DNA of 46,833 nucleotides from Acidobacteriota bacterium (GTDB taxonomy: Bacteria > Acidobacteriota > Terriglobia > Bryobacterales > Bryobacteraceae), in NCBI GenBank assembly GCA_026394015.1, contig JAPKZA010000281.1:1-46833 (forward strand). The letters are read 5' to 3'. The translations under genes were made by a program, and so were the position numbers. Shown here one piece after another: positions 16,101 through 24,086 of the stretch; position 1 is the stretch's first letter, and each line of letters opens with the position of its first letter. Below the pieces are notes generated by a model. That model saw only the letters and a list, made by a program, of their open reading frames with translations. It had not been told where the DNA came from and ran no database searches.

Positions 16101-16852
16101 GGGTTCGTCAACGAAATCGACGTCCCCTGGAAATCGGCCACCACCAGCTTGCCCTTGCGGCCACGCTGGACGAGATCGTCAAAGCCCTTCAGATACTGCG
16201 AAAACGTGAGTGACCCGGCATTCTTGATGCTCGGCACCACCAGCGCGCGCCCGCCGTCCCGCGACGGCAGATCGATCGCCAAACCGATGTTGATATTGTG
16301 GCGAACAATCTTGAACAGGTCCTTGCCCTGCTCGGCGTAAGCGCAGTTCAGCGCGGGGTTCGTTTGCAGCGCCTTCACGATCGCCCATCCGATGATGTGC
16401 GTGTAGGAGATCTTCGAATGGCCCAACAACGAGCGATGCTGGTTGATGATGCGCCGGTTTTCGTCGATCACCTTCACCGGGATCGATCGCTGGCTCGTCG
16501 CCGTCGGGATCGCCAGCGATAGCGTCATGTTCTCGGCCAACCGTGCCGGGGCTCCGCGCAACGGGACCAACTGTTCGGACGAATCGACCGGCTTGCTCGG
16601 CGATGGCTTGGTCTCAACAGCCGTGGACGGGGCTGCGGGAGGGGCGGCCGCCGCTACCGGTGGCGGCGGAGGAGGAGGGGGAGGCGGCGGTGGCGGTGGC
16701 GGTGCCGCCGCGGACGCTACGTGTCCATTCCCTTTATCCGCCGCGAACTGGCTCTGCCAGGTCTCGTCCACGAATGAGTGGTTGTTCTTATACTGCTGAA
16801 AAAGCTCTTCTTCGAGCCAACTATTGACGTCGATCTGTGTACTTTCCGACAT
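13118..16852 (-). CDS. kgd: Multifunctional 2-oxoglutarate decarboxylase/dehydrogenase (KGD type)
   Basis: About 1,244 residues combining an E2-like succinyltransferase domain with the E1 thiamine-diphosphate enzyme, as in mycobacterial KGD. The N-terminal 40 residues (ESTQIDVNSWLEEELFQQY) match the conserved KGD leader. Residues 51-65 are fifteen prolines in a row, in a linker with no lipoyl domain. The E2 part carries YDHRIIQGAESG, with Q where classical enzymes have D. The E1 part has MAHRGRLN and the cofactor-binding GDAAFIGQGVVAETLNMS. It converts 2-oxoglutarate to succinyl-CoA or succinate semialdehyde in the TCA cycle. ATG 16852 is chosen over TTG 16873 on similarity to the leader. It converges with the TPR gene across 30 bases. 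Confidence 0.93.
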   Translation of the reverse strand: MSESTQIDVNSWLEEELFQQYKNNHSFVDETWQSQFAADKGNGHVASAAAPPPPPPPPPPPPPPPVAAAAPPAAPSTAVETKPSPSKPVDSSEQLVPLRGAPARLAENMTLSLAIPTATSQRSIPVKVIDENRRIINQHRSLLGHSKISYTHIIGWAIVKALQTNPALNCAYAEQGKDLFKIVRHNINIGLAIDLPSRDGGRALVVPSIKNAGSLTFSQYLKGFDDLVQRGRKGKLVVADFQGTSISLTNPGTVGTVGSIPRLMPGQGCIIATGAIDFPAEYQGVTEEMRAMLGIGKVMMVTCTYDHRIIQGAESGAFLGKLQGLLQGEDNFYNEIFQDLRMPHQPVKWEADRTAMSRPSGGFRQVEVGKESSVLQLINAYRMRGHLIADLDPLGSEIHYHPELDPAHYGLTIWDLDREFVTGSLGTSVGEGAAHIVATLRELLEKMRQTYCGKIGCEYMYIQSPEQKTWLQQRMEPQANNWPLSESERVRALERVLEAEGFEQFLGNRFVGHKRFSLEGGESTVAILDEFVTRAADHGVHEIVIGMAHRGRLNILTNIIGKKPEMIFSEFDGNPYEGSMQGSGDVKYHLGASGVRRSPSGREIVVSVAPNPSHLEAVNPVVEGVVRPKQDRLGDVKRERVIPLLIHGDAAFIGQGVVAETLNMSQLEGYKTGGTLHLVINNQIGFTAQPESYRSSLYCTDVARIVDAPIFHVNGDDPEACIRVAQLAFDFRQQFKKDVVIDMVCYRRHGHNEGDEPSYTQPIMYRKIRQQPSVATLFSERLVRDKVLSADEIERMKKAITQRLSDAQARSQANAQQYEFQELAVVDDSDVRREIPQTAVDRAILERVIYGSTTFPEDFHLHPKLKPIVDRRLQSLEGGAIDWAAAEALAFGTLVLEGTPVRLSGQDSGRGTFSQRHLVFSDAETGERYVPMQNLAPNQARIEVWDSCLSEYAVLGFEFGFSVADPLCLVIWEAQFGDFVNGAQIMIDQFITCSQQKWGQPSGLVMLLPHGQEGQGPEHSSARIERFLTLCAEENMQVVYPTTAAQYFHLLRRQMHGGDDRRGMRKPLVVFTPKGMLRLPRAGSTLNELSSGGFCEIIGDTTLTEATRVKRVVLTTGKVHYDLVDAREKQGITNVALIRVEQVYPFPSAELQDVLARYPVTAEVCWVQEEPKNMGAWHFVRDHVQPLLDQSRRVLRYIGRGESASPAPGSLKRHTFEQSELVEEAMDATSKPQPRMRLVARKKR
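16664..16720 (-). repeat. Proline-codon run in kgd (15 consecutive prolines)
   Basis: On the minus strand this stretch is made of fifteen CCN codons in succession, using all four synonyms, in the linker between the KGD leader and its E2-like domain. The mixture of codons argues for selection on the amino acid rather than recent slippage. Translation here should depend strongly on elongation factor P. Confidence 0.8.
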
Positions 16853-16888
16853 GGATGTGCTGCCGCTGCGCAATGCGGCGTTTAACTT

Positions 16889-17833
16889 TCATGATAACCG
16901 CATTGCTACCTTCGCGGTTACCCAGTCCGTCCACAAAGCGGTCTCCCCGCTCGAAATCAACGTCGTCCCGTCCAGAATACAGTTGGCAAAATGCTCAATC
17001 AACGGATAATGCAGGTTCGCATGCGGCGGCAAATCCTCCGATCCCCCCGGCCAAACCAGACGTCCACTGTTGAGCGAGGACATCTCAATCGCCCCGTCCG
17101 TGCCGATAATCCGGAACTCATCCCGGTCGACTCGGCTATGCCAGCGGACGTCCACCGTACCGCGGATCCCGCCCGCGTACTCCACCAAAACCGTCGCGTT
17201 GTCTTCGACGGCATAGTGATGCACCGCGTTCGAAACTAACCCGGTGGCCCGCGTCGGATTACCGAAAAGGTAGTTCATCGCGTCGATGCGATGCGAAGCG
17301 ATATCGTACAGCGGTCCGCCGCCGGCCAGGGCCGGGTCGAAACGCCAGTAGTCCGCCTCAATGCCCGGCGGCACCCAGCTATGGGAGTTCGCTTCGCACA
17401 ACACCGGCTGGCCAATCGCCCCCGCCTCCACCAGCGCCTTCGCCCGCTGCAGCTTCGGATACAGGCGCCGATAGTAGGCCACGCCGAACAAGCGCCCGCT
17501 GTCGCGCGCGCAACTCACCATGTCCATCGCTTCCGGATAGTTCATCGCCATCGGCTTTTCACACAGCACGTGACGGCCCGCGTGCAAGGCGAACATCGAT
17601 TGCTCCGCGTGCAAAGCCACCGGCGTGCCGACGTAGACCGCGTCGATCTCCTTGTCCCGCAGCGCCACCTCCAGCGACTGATAGACGTTGCACTCATACG
17701 GCGATGCCTTCTCCGGCGAACGCGTCACGATCCCCCGCAGCCTGCTCCGCTCGTGCGCCAGAATCGCCGGCAGTACGCGCTTCTTTGTGATGTCGCCGAC
17801 TCCGATCACCAGCCAGTTAACCATCTTGTCCAT
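16889..17833 (-). CDS. Gfo/Idh/MocA-family NAD(P)-dependent oxidoreductase
   Basis: A 314-residue protein with an N-terminal Rossmann fold (NWLVIGVGDITKKRVLPAI) and the family signature VLCEKPMAMN, whose lysine takes part in catalysis. The C-terminal half (GGGPLYDIASHRIDAMNYLFG) is the substrate-binding alpha/beta domain with the D-x-x-x-H motif. These enzymes oxidise or reduce sugars, inositols and related compounds, and the substrate here is unknown. ATG 17833 is given, but ATG 17824 three codons in is equally possible. It lies just upstream of kgd in the same direction and is divergent, by 18 bases, from the small protein gene at 17852. Confidence 0.9.
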   Translation of the reverse strand: MDKMVNWLVIGVGDITKKRVLPAILAHERSRLRGIVTRSPEKASPYECNVYQSLEVALRDKEIDAVYVGTPVALHAEQSMFALHAGRHVLCEKPMAMNYPEAMDMVSCARDSGRLFGVAYYRRLYPKLQRAKALVEAGAIGQPVLCEANSHSWVPPGIEADYWRFDPALAGGGPLYDIASHRIDAMNYLFGNPTRATGLVSNAVHHYAVEDNATVLVEYAGGIRGTVDVRWHSRVDRDEFRIIGTDGAIEMSSLNSGRLVWPGGSEDLPPHANLHYPLIEHFANCILDGTTLISSGETALWTDWVTAKVAMRLS

Positions 17834-17851
17834 GTTTGTTATTGTCTACTC

Positions 17852-18277
17852 ATGAGCTCCCATTTAGGAATTAAACCCGAAGACCATGTCGTTCTAGAGT
17901 TGATCGGCACTGAAGACCCGACCGGAGCTTGGCAGCGCAATTTTCCGGACGCCTCCACGCAGTTCCCCTTCCTGGTCCCGGAGGGTCGCTATCTCGTCAT
18001 CACCGATGTCGACTGGCAGTTTCAACTCGCCGAAGATCCCCAACCGCAGAACGTCACCTTTCGTCTCTTTGTCGCCCCGCTCGACGATCTCACGAATAGC
18101 TATCGCGTACACTGCTCCACCACGATGCTAGACGAAATGGGCTACGGCGGTACTTCAGAAGCGATGACCGCTGGCTTCGTCGTCGCCGAGTCCGCCACCA
18201 TTGTCTGGGACAGCATCCCGGCCACCGAGCAAGTCGTCCACATCCTCCTCCGCGGCTACCTGGTCGACCGTCAATGA
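17852..18277 (+). CDS. Hypothetical protein coupled to an M24-like gene
   Basis: A 141-residue soluble protein with no signal peptide. I do not recognise a family. It is rich in beta-strand-like segments (GRYLVITDVDWQFQL, PQNVTFRLFVAPLDD, ESATIVWDSIPA, VVHILLRGYLVD), suggesting a small beta-sandwich or a ligand-binding fold. The start ATG 17852 is well placed and the longer open frame upstream is opposite the Gfo/Idh gene. Its last four bases, ATGA, overlap the start of the next gene, so the two are probably translated together and the proteins may work together. Confidence 0.7.
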   Translation: MSSHLGIKPEDHVVLELIGTEDPTGAWQRNFPDASTQFPFLVPEGRYLVITDVDWQFQLAEDPQPQNVTFRLFVAPLDDLTNSYRVHCSTTMLDEMGYGGTSEAMTAGFVVAESATIVWDSIPATEQVVHILLRGYLVDRQ

Positions 18278-19617
18278 CCTGGGCCCACCGCCTCATCGAA
18301 GCGGACTGGCTCGACACCGGCCCAGCGGACCCCGTCCCCTGGGCCGATGCCGCGGAACTCACCCCGCGCCTGAACCGCGCCCGCGCCCTCGGCTACTCCC
18401 ACCTGCTCGTCTACGGCGATCGCGAACACTACGCCAACCTGCTCTGGGCCACCGGCTTCGATCCCCGCTTTGAAGAAGCCCTGCTCATCCTTCCCGCCGT
18501 CGGCACGCCGCTCCTGCTCGTCGGCAACGAGTGCGAAGGCTACCTCCGCATCAGCGGGCTCTACAAAGCCGGCCTGATGCGCGGCGAGGTCTATCCGCCG
18601 TTCTCGTTGATGGACCAGCCTCGTGGCCACGGCCGAGAGCTCCGCACGATTCTCCTCGCCGAAGGGCTCACCGCCGAATCCCATATCGGCGTCGTCGGCT
18701 GGAAGGATTACGATCGGCCATCGCAGTCCGATCTGCCGTCCTACCTCATCGACTTCCTCCGCGAATTCGCCCCGGTCGAAAACGCGACCCGCGCCTTCAC
18801 CCGACTCCGCGCCCAGGCCTCCCCCTGGGAGATCGCGTTCTTTGAATCCTCCAACGTCGCTGCCGCCGACGGCATGCGTCGCATTCTCTTCGGCGTCCGC
18901 GAAGGGCTGACGGACCACCAACTCGCCCAACAGGCCGGCTACAACGGCCTACCGATGGCCTGCCATTGGACGCTCAAGACCGGCCCAAGCCGCGTCAGCC
19001 TCGCCAGCGCCAGCGGCAACGTCGTCCGTCGCGGGGAGTTCTTTTCCGCCAACGTCAGCTATTGGGGCAGCAACTGCTGCCGCTGCGGTTGGCTCGCCTC
19101 GGACGCCTCCGACGCCCCCGCCGGCTACGTCGATGAGTTCGCCGGCCCCTACGTCGCCGCCATGGCCACCTGGTTCGAGCACCTCACCCTGGGCCGTCCC
19201 GGAGGCGAGATCGTCGAACTCATCAACCGCCTCCTGCCGTTCGATCGTTTCGGCATCTTTTTGAATCCCGGTCACCTCATCAGCTACGACGAATGGCCCG
19301 GTTCGCCCATCTACGCCGGTTCCACCGAACCGCTCCAGAGCGGCATGGTTTTCCAGTCCGACGTCATCCCTTCTTCGGCCGCGTACTCTTCCACCCGCAT
19401 GGAAGACACGTTCGCCCTGGCCGACGCCGCTCTCCGCGCCGCCCTCGCCGAGCAGTACCCCGCCACCTACGCCCGCATTGAGCAGCGCCGTCAGTTCATG
19501 ACCGAAACGCTCGGCTTCGTCCTGCCGCCGGAGGTGCTCCCGCTGGCCGACCTCTGCGGCATTGTGCCGCCGTACCTGTTTGAACCCAACACCCTGATCG
19601 CCGTCACGCAGAGCTAG
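18274..19617 (+). CDS. M24-fold (aminopeptidase P-like) protein with degenerate metal site
   Basis: A 447-residue protein with the two-part layout of Xaa-Pro aminopeptidase/creatinase proteins: an N-terminal creatinase-like domain (residues 30-190) and a C-terminal pita-bread domain. The family metal ligands are mostly replaced. The segment aligning with D-x-G-x-x-x-x-G-Y-x-x-D reads NVSYWGSNCCRCGW, so both aspartates are absent. The histidine region reads NPGHLISYDEWPGSP. The usual E-P-G segment reads MVFQSDVIPS. Only the last acidic position (RMEDTF) looks intact. It may be a hydrolase with another mechanism, like creatinase, or a binding protein. It overlaps the upstream gene by ATGA. Confidence 0.8.
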   Translation: MTWAHRLIEADWLDTGPADPVPWADAAELTPRLNRARALGYSHLLVYGDREHYANLLWATGFDPRFEEALLILPAVGTPLLLVGNECEGYLRISGLYKAGLMRGEVYPPFSLMDQPRGHGRELRTILLAEGLTAESHIGVVGWKDYDRPSQSDLPSYLIDFLREFAPVENATRAFTRLRAQASPWEIAFFESSNVAAADGMRRILFGVREGLTDHQLAQQAGYNGLPMACHWTLKTGPSRVSLASASGNVVRRGEFFSANVSYWGSNCCRCGWLASDASDAPAGYVDEFAGPYVAAMATWFEHLTLGRPGGEIVELINRLLPFDRFGIFLNPGHLISYDEWPGSPIYAGSTEPLQSGMVFQSDVIPSSAAYSSTRMEDTFALADAALRAALAEQYPATYARIEQRRQFMTETLGFVLPPEVLPLADLCGIVPPYLFEPNTLIAVTQS

Positions 19618-19994
19618 AAAAGCGAAAGATCGTCGAGCAAGCTCTCGCCGCCTTTGCCGATCCATCTCAACGCGAACACTACTTCGACTCCTATGCGCCA
19701 GGCATCGTCCTCGACGGGAATCGATACCATCAGCAGATCCTACAACGCCTTCTGGAAGGCCTTTCCTCACGCCCGGGTGTCGGCCGTAGGCATCCTCGAG
19801 ACCCCAGATAAAGTATTCGTCCGGTTTTCGATGCCACGGGAGAGCAGGTTCGGATCTCCGGCATGACCACTCTCCGATTTGACGGCGACCATTGCGTCGA
19901 ACGGTGGAGCGTCACCGATTCCCTCCCAACTGGGGATTTCTATTCCACAAACATCCGCGCCACTCTCGAGCTGATCCCACACAGCACGGCATAA
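19611..19994 (+). pseudogene. SnoaL-like domain gene, broken by two frameshifts
   Basis: Segments in two frames join into one SnoaL/NTF2-like protein. The first reads LEKRKIVEQALAAFADPSQ and HYFDSYAPGIVLDG. The next, in another frame, reads GIDTISRSYNAFWKAFPHA and VGILETPDKVFVRF. The last returns to the first frame as FDATGEQVRISGMTTLRFDG and ends near TAA 19992. Reading straight through the first frame meets a TAA near 19800. The gene begins over the stop of the M24-like gene and its end overlaps the alr gene on the other strand by 55 bases, so one of the neighbours may have grown into it or the copy has decayed. A pair of indel sequencing errors would give the same picture. Confidence 0.7.
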
Positions 19995-21040
19995 GAGATC
20001 GTCCCCGCCGTCCGTGCAATCTGCTGGGCATCGATCTCGCCGCCCAGCAGCGTCACCGGGTCGCCCGTCTTCAGCCCCTCAATGCCGGTCACGTCGATCG
20101 TCGTCACGTCCATCGAAACCGCCCCGATCACGGGACAAATCCGCTCGCCCACCAGCACCTTCCCGCGATTCGACAGCCGGTGCGGATAGCCATCGGCATA
20201 GCCCGCCGCCAGCACGGCGATCCGAATCGGCGCCGTGGCCCGGTAAATCGCGCCATAGCCCACCGGGGCGCCTGCCGGTATGTCCTTCACTTCCAGCACA
20301 CACGTCTTCCAAGTCAACGCCGGCGTCACATCCAGCAACCGTTCCGGCGCCGGACCCTTCGCCGGCGAAATATAGCCATAGATGGCGTGCCCCGGACGCA
20401 CCATGTTGCCCCACGCCGCTCGCCGGCCATAGGCAATTGGAATCGTGCTCGATAGGTGTACATACGCCGGCCGCAGTCCGGTCGCCGTCAGCAGATTGAA
20501 GAAGTACTGCGTCTGCTCATCCGTCTGCGCCGATGCATAGTCGCCGGCCGAAGCGAAATGCGTCATCAATCCTTCGAACTGCGCCGTCCGGCAGGCCCCC
20601 ACCGCCTCGGCCACCGCGGCTGCCTCGGCCCGCGTTCCCAGCCGGCCCATGCCGCTGTCAATCTTCACGTGAAACGCTACCGCCTGTCCGCGCCGACCCG
20701 CCAGCCGTTCGAGCTCCGCAATTTCGCCCAACTCGTGAATCGCCGGCGTCAGCCGATAGTCAAAAAACGCCTCCCGGCTAGCCGGCAGAAAATCGGCCAT
20801 CACCAGGATTCGCGTCTGGATCCCCGCATCCCGCAGCGCCGCCCCTTCCTGCACGTTGCTCACCGCCAGCCAACGCGCCCCGGCCCGCTCGAGCGAGCGC
20901 GCTACCGCCACCGCCCCATGCCGATAGGCGTCAGCCTTCACGACCGGCATCACCGTCACGTCTTGGCCCACCACCGCCCGGACCGCGCGAAAGTTACCCG
21001 CGATCTGCCCCAGCGAAACTTCTAACCACGATCGATGCAT
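19940..21040 (-). CDS. alr: Alanine racemase
   Basis: A 366-residue PLP enzyme of fold type III that makes D-alanine for peptidoglycan. The cofactor lysine is K35 in MPVVKADAYRHGA, and the second catalytic base is Y262 in GYGAIYRA. Supporting motifs are HVKIDSGMGRLG, MTHFASAGDY, VRPGHAIYGY and GAVSMDVTTIDVT. The length is normal for the family. ATG 21040 has a good ribosome site (GAGGAG) inside the 3' end of the glycosyltransferase gene, which it overlaps by 19 bases. It is the last gene of the minus-strand glycosyltransferase cluster, so its supply of D-alanine may be tied to envelope synthesis. Confidence 0.95.
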   Translation of the reverse strand: MHRSWLEVSLGQIAGNFRAVRAVVGQDVTVMPVVKADAYRHGAVAVARSLERAGARWLAVSNVQEGAALRDAGIQTRILVMADFLPASREAFFDYRLTPAIHELGEIAELERLAGRRGQAVAFHVKIDSGMGRLGTRAEAAAVAEAVGACRTAQFEGLMTHFASAGDYASAQTDEQTQYFFNLLTATGLRPAYVHLSSTIPIAYGRRAAWGNMVRPGHAIYGYISPAKGPAPERLLDVTPALTWKTCVLEVKDIPAGAPVGYGAIYRATAPIRIAVLAAGYADGYPHRLSNRGKVLVGERICPVIGAVSMDVTTIDVTGIEGLKTGDPVTLLGGEIDAQQIARTAGTISYAVLCGISSRVARMFVE

Positions 21041-22110
21041 AGCTCCTCAAAGAGTGCCACATACTCGTCCGTTACCGCGTCCCAGCTATAGCGATCCTGC
21101 ACCCGCTCCACCGCCGCCGCCCGTAGCCGCGCTTGCTCCGCGGCCGGCAGTTCCAACGCCTGCTGCATCACCGCGGCCAGGTTCGCCACCGTGAACGGCA
21201 GCCCCGCACCCCCGGCCACCTCCCGGTTCTCCACAGTATCCAGATACAACACCAGCGCCCCCCGGCCCATCGCCTCAATCAACGCCGGGTGGGTCCCCCC
21301 TACCTCCGTCGCATGGACGTAGGCAAAGCAAAACGAACCCAGCTCCTTGTACCCTTGGCCATAGATCGCCCCTGGCATTACGATCCGCTGGTCCGTCGTC
21401 TGGCGAACCCGCGCAATGTAGTCATCGGCGTAGGGGGCGTCGCCGATCAAAGCCAGCCGCAGGTCCGTTGCGACCCGCTCAAACGCCTCCCGCACCACCA
21501 GCCCATTGTTCTCCGGCTCCATCCGGCTGACGTACAGGAAATACCGGTCCGGCTCCAGTCCCAACTCGTCCAGCGCCGCCCGGGTTTCCACCTTGCCCAT
21601 CTCCGCCCCGTAGGCGATGAAGGTCGTCTCCGCGTTGTACTCCTCACGATAGTAAGTGCGGATGGCGATCGCATCGGAGACCGCCCGCGTCGGGCAAAAT
21701 GTCGAAAGCCACTCGGAAAGCCGATACCAAGCCTTGGCCACCCGATTCCACTTCTTGCGCTTCCGCTCCAATCCATCGACGTTCAAAGCCACCGGAGTAC
21801 CCACCACTCGTGGCATCCACGTAAAAATCGCGTTGGCCGCATTGCAGTACAACGCCACATCCTGCCGCTGCGTGAGCAAATGAAGCGTCGAAATGCCCGT
21901 GTGGACGATCGTTTCCAAATACTTGTGCCGAATCGTCGGCAGCGTTTGCAGCCGCATACCCAGGTACCGATCGCCCGGATGCTTCTCCCGGCAATAGACG
22001 ACCACCTCATGACCCCGATCCACCAAACGCCGACCTAACTCCTCGGCGAACGTTTCAAACCCACCGTAGTTGGCCGGTACGCCCCGCGTGCCAACAATCG
22101 CAATGCGCAT
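21022..22110 (-). CDS. Glycosyltransferase family 4 (GT-B, DUF1972-type)
   Basis: A 362-residue GT-B glycosyltransferase. The N-terminal MRIAIVGTRGVPANYGGFETFAEEL is the signature of the DUF1972/rhamnosyltransferase-like subgroup, followed by a Rossmann domain with LNVDGLERKRKKWNR. The C-terminal donor-binding domain includes FLYVSRMEPENNG and GGTHPALIEAMGRG, where the glutamate contacts the nucleotide sugar. It acts in the cytoplasm on lipid-linked or polymer acceptors. The substrate is unknown. It lies three bases after the stop of the upstream GT2 gene and overlaps alr. Confidence 0.9.
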   Translation of the reverse strand: MRIAIVGTRGVPANYGGFETFAEELGRRLVDRGHEVVVYCREKHPGDRYLGMRLQTLPTIRHKYLETIVHTGISTLHLLTQRQDVALYCNAANAIFTWMPRVVGTPVALNVDGLERKRKKWNRVAKAWYRLSEWLSTFCPTRAVSDAIAIRTYYREEYNAETTFIAYGAEMGKVETRAALDELGLEPDRYFLYVSRMEPENNGLVVREAFERVATDLRLALIGDAPYADDYIARVRQTTDQRIVMPGAIYGQGYKELGSFCFAYVHATEVGGTHPALIEAMGRGALVLYLDTVENREVAGGAGLPFTVANLAAVMQQALELPAAEQARLRAAAVERVQDRYSWDAVTDEYVALFEELCIDRG

Positions 22111-22113
22111 CCG

Positions 22114-23166
22114 CTACCCGCGCGCTGTCTTTAGCCGCGCTTGCACCCGGGCCGGGGTCGGCTTCGGAGCCGGGCGGGCCGTCGGCTGCTTCTGGAACCA
22201 GCTCGCCATATACTCATCGGTCACCCGCCGCCGCCGCATGATCACTTCGCGCTTGGCCCAAACCCGTTTCCACATTTTGGCCACTTCCCAAAATGCCCGC
22301 AGCGAAGACGTCTCGCGGGTAAAGCAACACGAGATCACCACGGCGTCCCGGAACGTGATCCAGAACCAGTGCCGCTTGTACAAATCGGTCGTCATGTTCT
22401 TGATTCGCATCAGGAACCGATTCTTCACCGAGTGCATGTTGATTTCCGCCGGCAACGCCCGCCGATTGCCCGGCAACACGTTACGGACGTGGTACGCCCG
22501 CGGATTCGGCGTATACAGACATCGCCAGCCCAACAATTGCGCCCGCCAGGCCACATCGGCGTCTTCCCGATACACAAAAAAGTCAGAGTCGAAAAATTCG
22601 CCGTCGATCGAGATATCGTCGATCATCTCGCGCCGATACAAAGCGGCCGCGGCGGTCGCGCCGAAAACGTACTCAAAGTTCGAATACTCGCCGTTATCCA
22701 CTTCCTGGCTACCGCGATCCAGATGCCGCAGCATCGGCGTGAAGTAAATGCCCGTCGAATCCACTCGCGGCTTATCCGGCAGGTCGAACGTCGCGCTAAT
22801 CGTCAGCAGCTTGCCGCAGACAGCCCCGATGCGCGGATGCAAATAGCCGGCCTCGAGCAACTGCGAAATAAAGTTCGGCAGCAACAATACGTCCGGGTTA
22901 AGCGTCAGAATCCACTCGCCGCGAGCCTTGCCAATCGCTTGGTTCTGAGCACCGGCAAACCCTGAATTTTCGTCGTTATAGAAAATTCGGCAACGCCCTT
23001 CAAACTGCTCCAAAATATCGACCGTGCCGTCCGTCGAGTTGTTATCAACGATCACCACTTCCAAACTGGGGTGCTTCTGAGCCAGCACCGACTCAATACA
23101 TCGCTTGATGAAGCGGCCGCTATTGTAAGTGACGATGGTGACGGAAACCAGATCTGGATAAGCCAT
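22114..23166 (-). CDS. Glycosyltransferase family 2 (rhamnosyltransferase-like)
   Basis: A 350-residue GT-A enzyme. The nucleotide-sugar fold is shown by VTIVTYNSGRFIKRCIESVL, VVIVDNNSTDGT and the DxD-like region GEWILTLNPDVLL. FFVYREDADVAWR is the acidic motif of the catalytic site. A C-terminal extension of about 110 residues (LMRIKNMTTDLYKRHWFW onward) is basic and includes RREVIMRRRRV-like segments that may sit at the membrane. The tail ends in a proline/alanine-rich stretch. The start ATG 23166 is eight bases beyond the upstream GT2 gene. Confidence 0.9.
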   Translation of the reverse strand: MAYPDLVSVTIVTYNSGRFIKRCIESVLAQKHPSLEVVIVDNNSTDGTVDILEQFEGRCRIFYNDENSGFAGAQNQAIGKARGEWILTLNPDVLLLPNFISQLLEAGYLHPRIGAVCGKLLTISATFDLPDKPRVDSTGIYFTPMLRHLDRGSQEVDNGEYSNFEYVFGATAAAALYRREMIDDISIDGEFFDSDFFVYREDADVAWRAQLLGWRCLYTPNPRAYHVRNVLPGNRRALPAEINMHSVKNRFLMRIKNMTTDLYKRHWFWITFRDAVVISCCFTRETSSLRAFWEVAKMWKRVWAKREVIMRRRRVTDEYMASWFQKQPTARPAPKPTPARVQARLKTARG

Positions 23167-23174
23167 GTAGTTGA

Positions 23175-24086
23175 TTAATGGTTCTCTAAACTTCCAAAAA
23201 ACGCGCAGCGGGCAGACAACAACAGCGAATCAAACTGAGCGCCGAGAACCGGCCGACCCGACAGTAGGAAAATCCCCAGGACCATCCGAACCGCAAGGCC
23301 GAGAAACACGCTGCCGGCCACCAGCCTGCCTGAAACAGGTCCGAAATGCCGAGCCGCGTACCTAAGCAGGCTACCATACCAGAATCGAATCCGGCAGCCG
23401 TCTTGGAGTTTTTCCACAGAATGGCCGCCCCAGTGGTGGGCGCGTACCGAGGGCTCCAGGACAATAGCCCCCCCTCGGTCGAGCAGTCGCTTGCAAAAGT
23501 CCACATCTTCAAACCAAATCGGAAAATAGCGCTCATCGAATCCACCCAACTCCAGCCAATCGTCCCGTCGGAACAGAAAAAACGCACCAGCAGGTTGCTC
23601 TACTTTTTGACGTAAGGATAGATCGAGGTCGGTACAGCGGTAGGACCGGTTGACGGGGTTGGCGGGCCAGATACGGTTTATTCCGAGCACTTCAAGGGCC
23701 AGAGCCGTGGGAGTTGGTAACCGTCTGATACTAAAGCCTTTCTGTGGTTCCCCACTGGCGTCCACCAATAACCCGGTGACCGCATTGTGTCGGTCGGCAA
23801 CAGCAATGTCACATAACGCCTCCACTGACGTCAGCAGACGGACATCCGGATTGAGCAATAGAGTCAACGGGGCGTCGTGCGCCCGAACCCCCTGATTCAC
23901 CGCCGCGGCAAACCCTCTGTTCTCCTCGTTCCGGATCAAAATCACGTCGTCCGGAAACACCGTCCCGTCGGTCGAAGCGTTGTCGACGATCACCACCGGT
24001 ACCCCAAACTGGCGGCAGGAGCTAACCACCTCGGCAACGTGGGTCCCTGAATTGTAAGTGACGATCACCGCGCAGACCCGGCTCAT
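23175..24086 (-). CDS. Glycosyltransferase family 2
   Basis: A 303-residue GT2 protein. Motifs are CAVIVTYNSGTHVAEVV, VVIVDNASTDGT, the DxD-equivalent PLTLLLNPDVRLL, and FPIWFEDVDFCKRLLDRGG for the base. A hydrophobic C-terminal part (GRLVAGSVFLGLAVRMVLGIFLL) could lie at the membrane. ATG 24086 is chosen because it overlaps the stop of the upstream gene as ATGA. The longer form from 24116 would run ten codons into that gene. The product resembles the neighbouring GT2 enzymes but each differs enough to transfer a different sugar. Confidence 0.9.
   Translation of the reverse strand: MSRVCAVIVTYNSGTHVAEVVSSCRQFGVPVVIVDNASTDGTVFPDDVILIRNEENRGFAAAVNQGVRAHDAPLTLLLNPDVRLLTSVEALCDIAVADRHNAVTGLLVDASGEPQKGFSIRRLPTPTALALEVLGINRIWPANPVNRSYRCTDLDLSLRQKVEQPAGAFFLFRRDDWLELGGFDERYFPIWFEDVDFCKRLLDRGGAIVLEPSVRAHHWGGHSVEKLQDGCRIRFWYGSLLRYAARHFGPVSGRLVAGSVFLGLAVRMVLGIFLLSGRPVLGAQFDSLLLSARCAFFGSLENH

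Noticed and set aside
13706-16213. 835-codon open frame on the plus strand opposite kgd
   Set aside because: It is antisense to a well-conserved enzyme and its product is arginine/histidine/proline-rich low complexity, as expected from a GC-rich complement.
17291-17851. Long N-terminal extension of the protein at 17852
   Set aside because: It is antisense to the Gfo/Idh gene and arginine/histidine-rich, so the ATG at 17852 is preferred.
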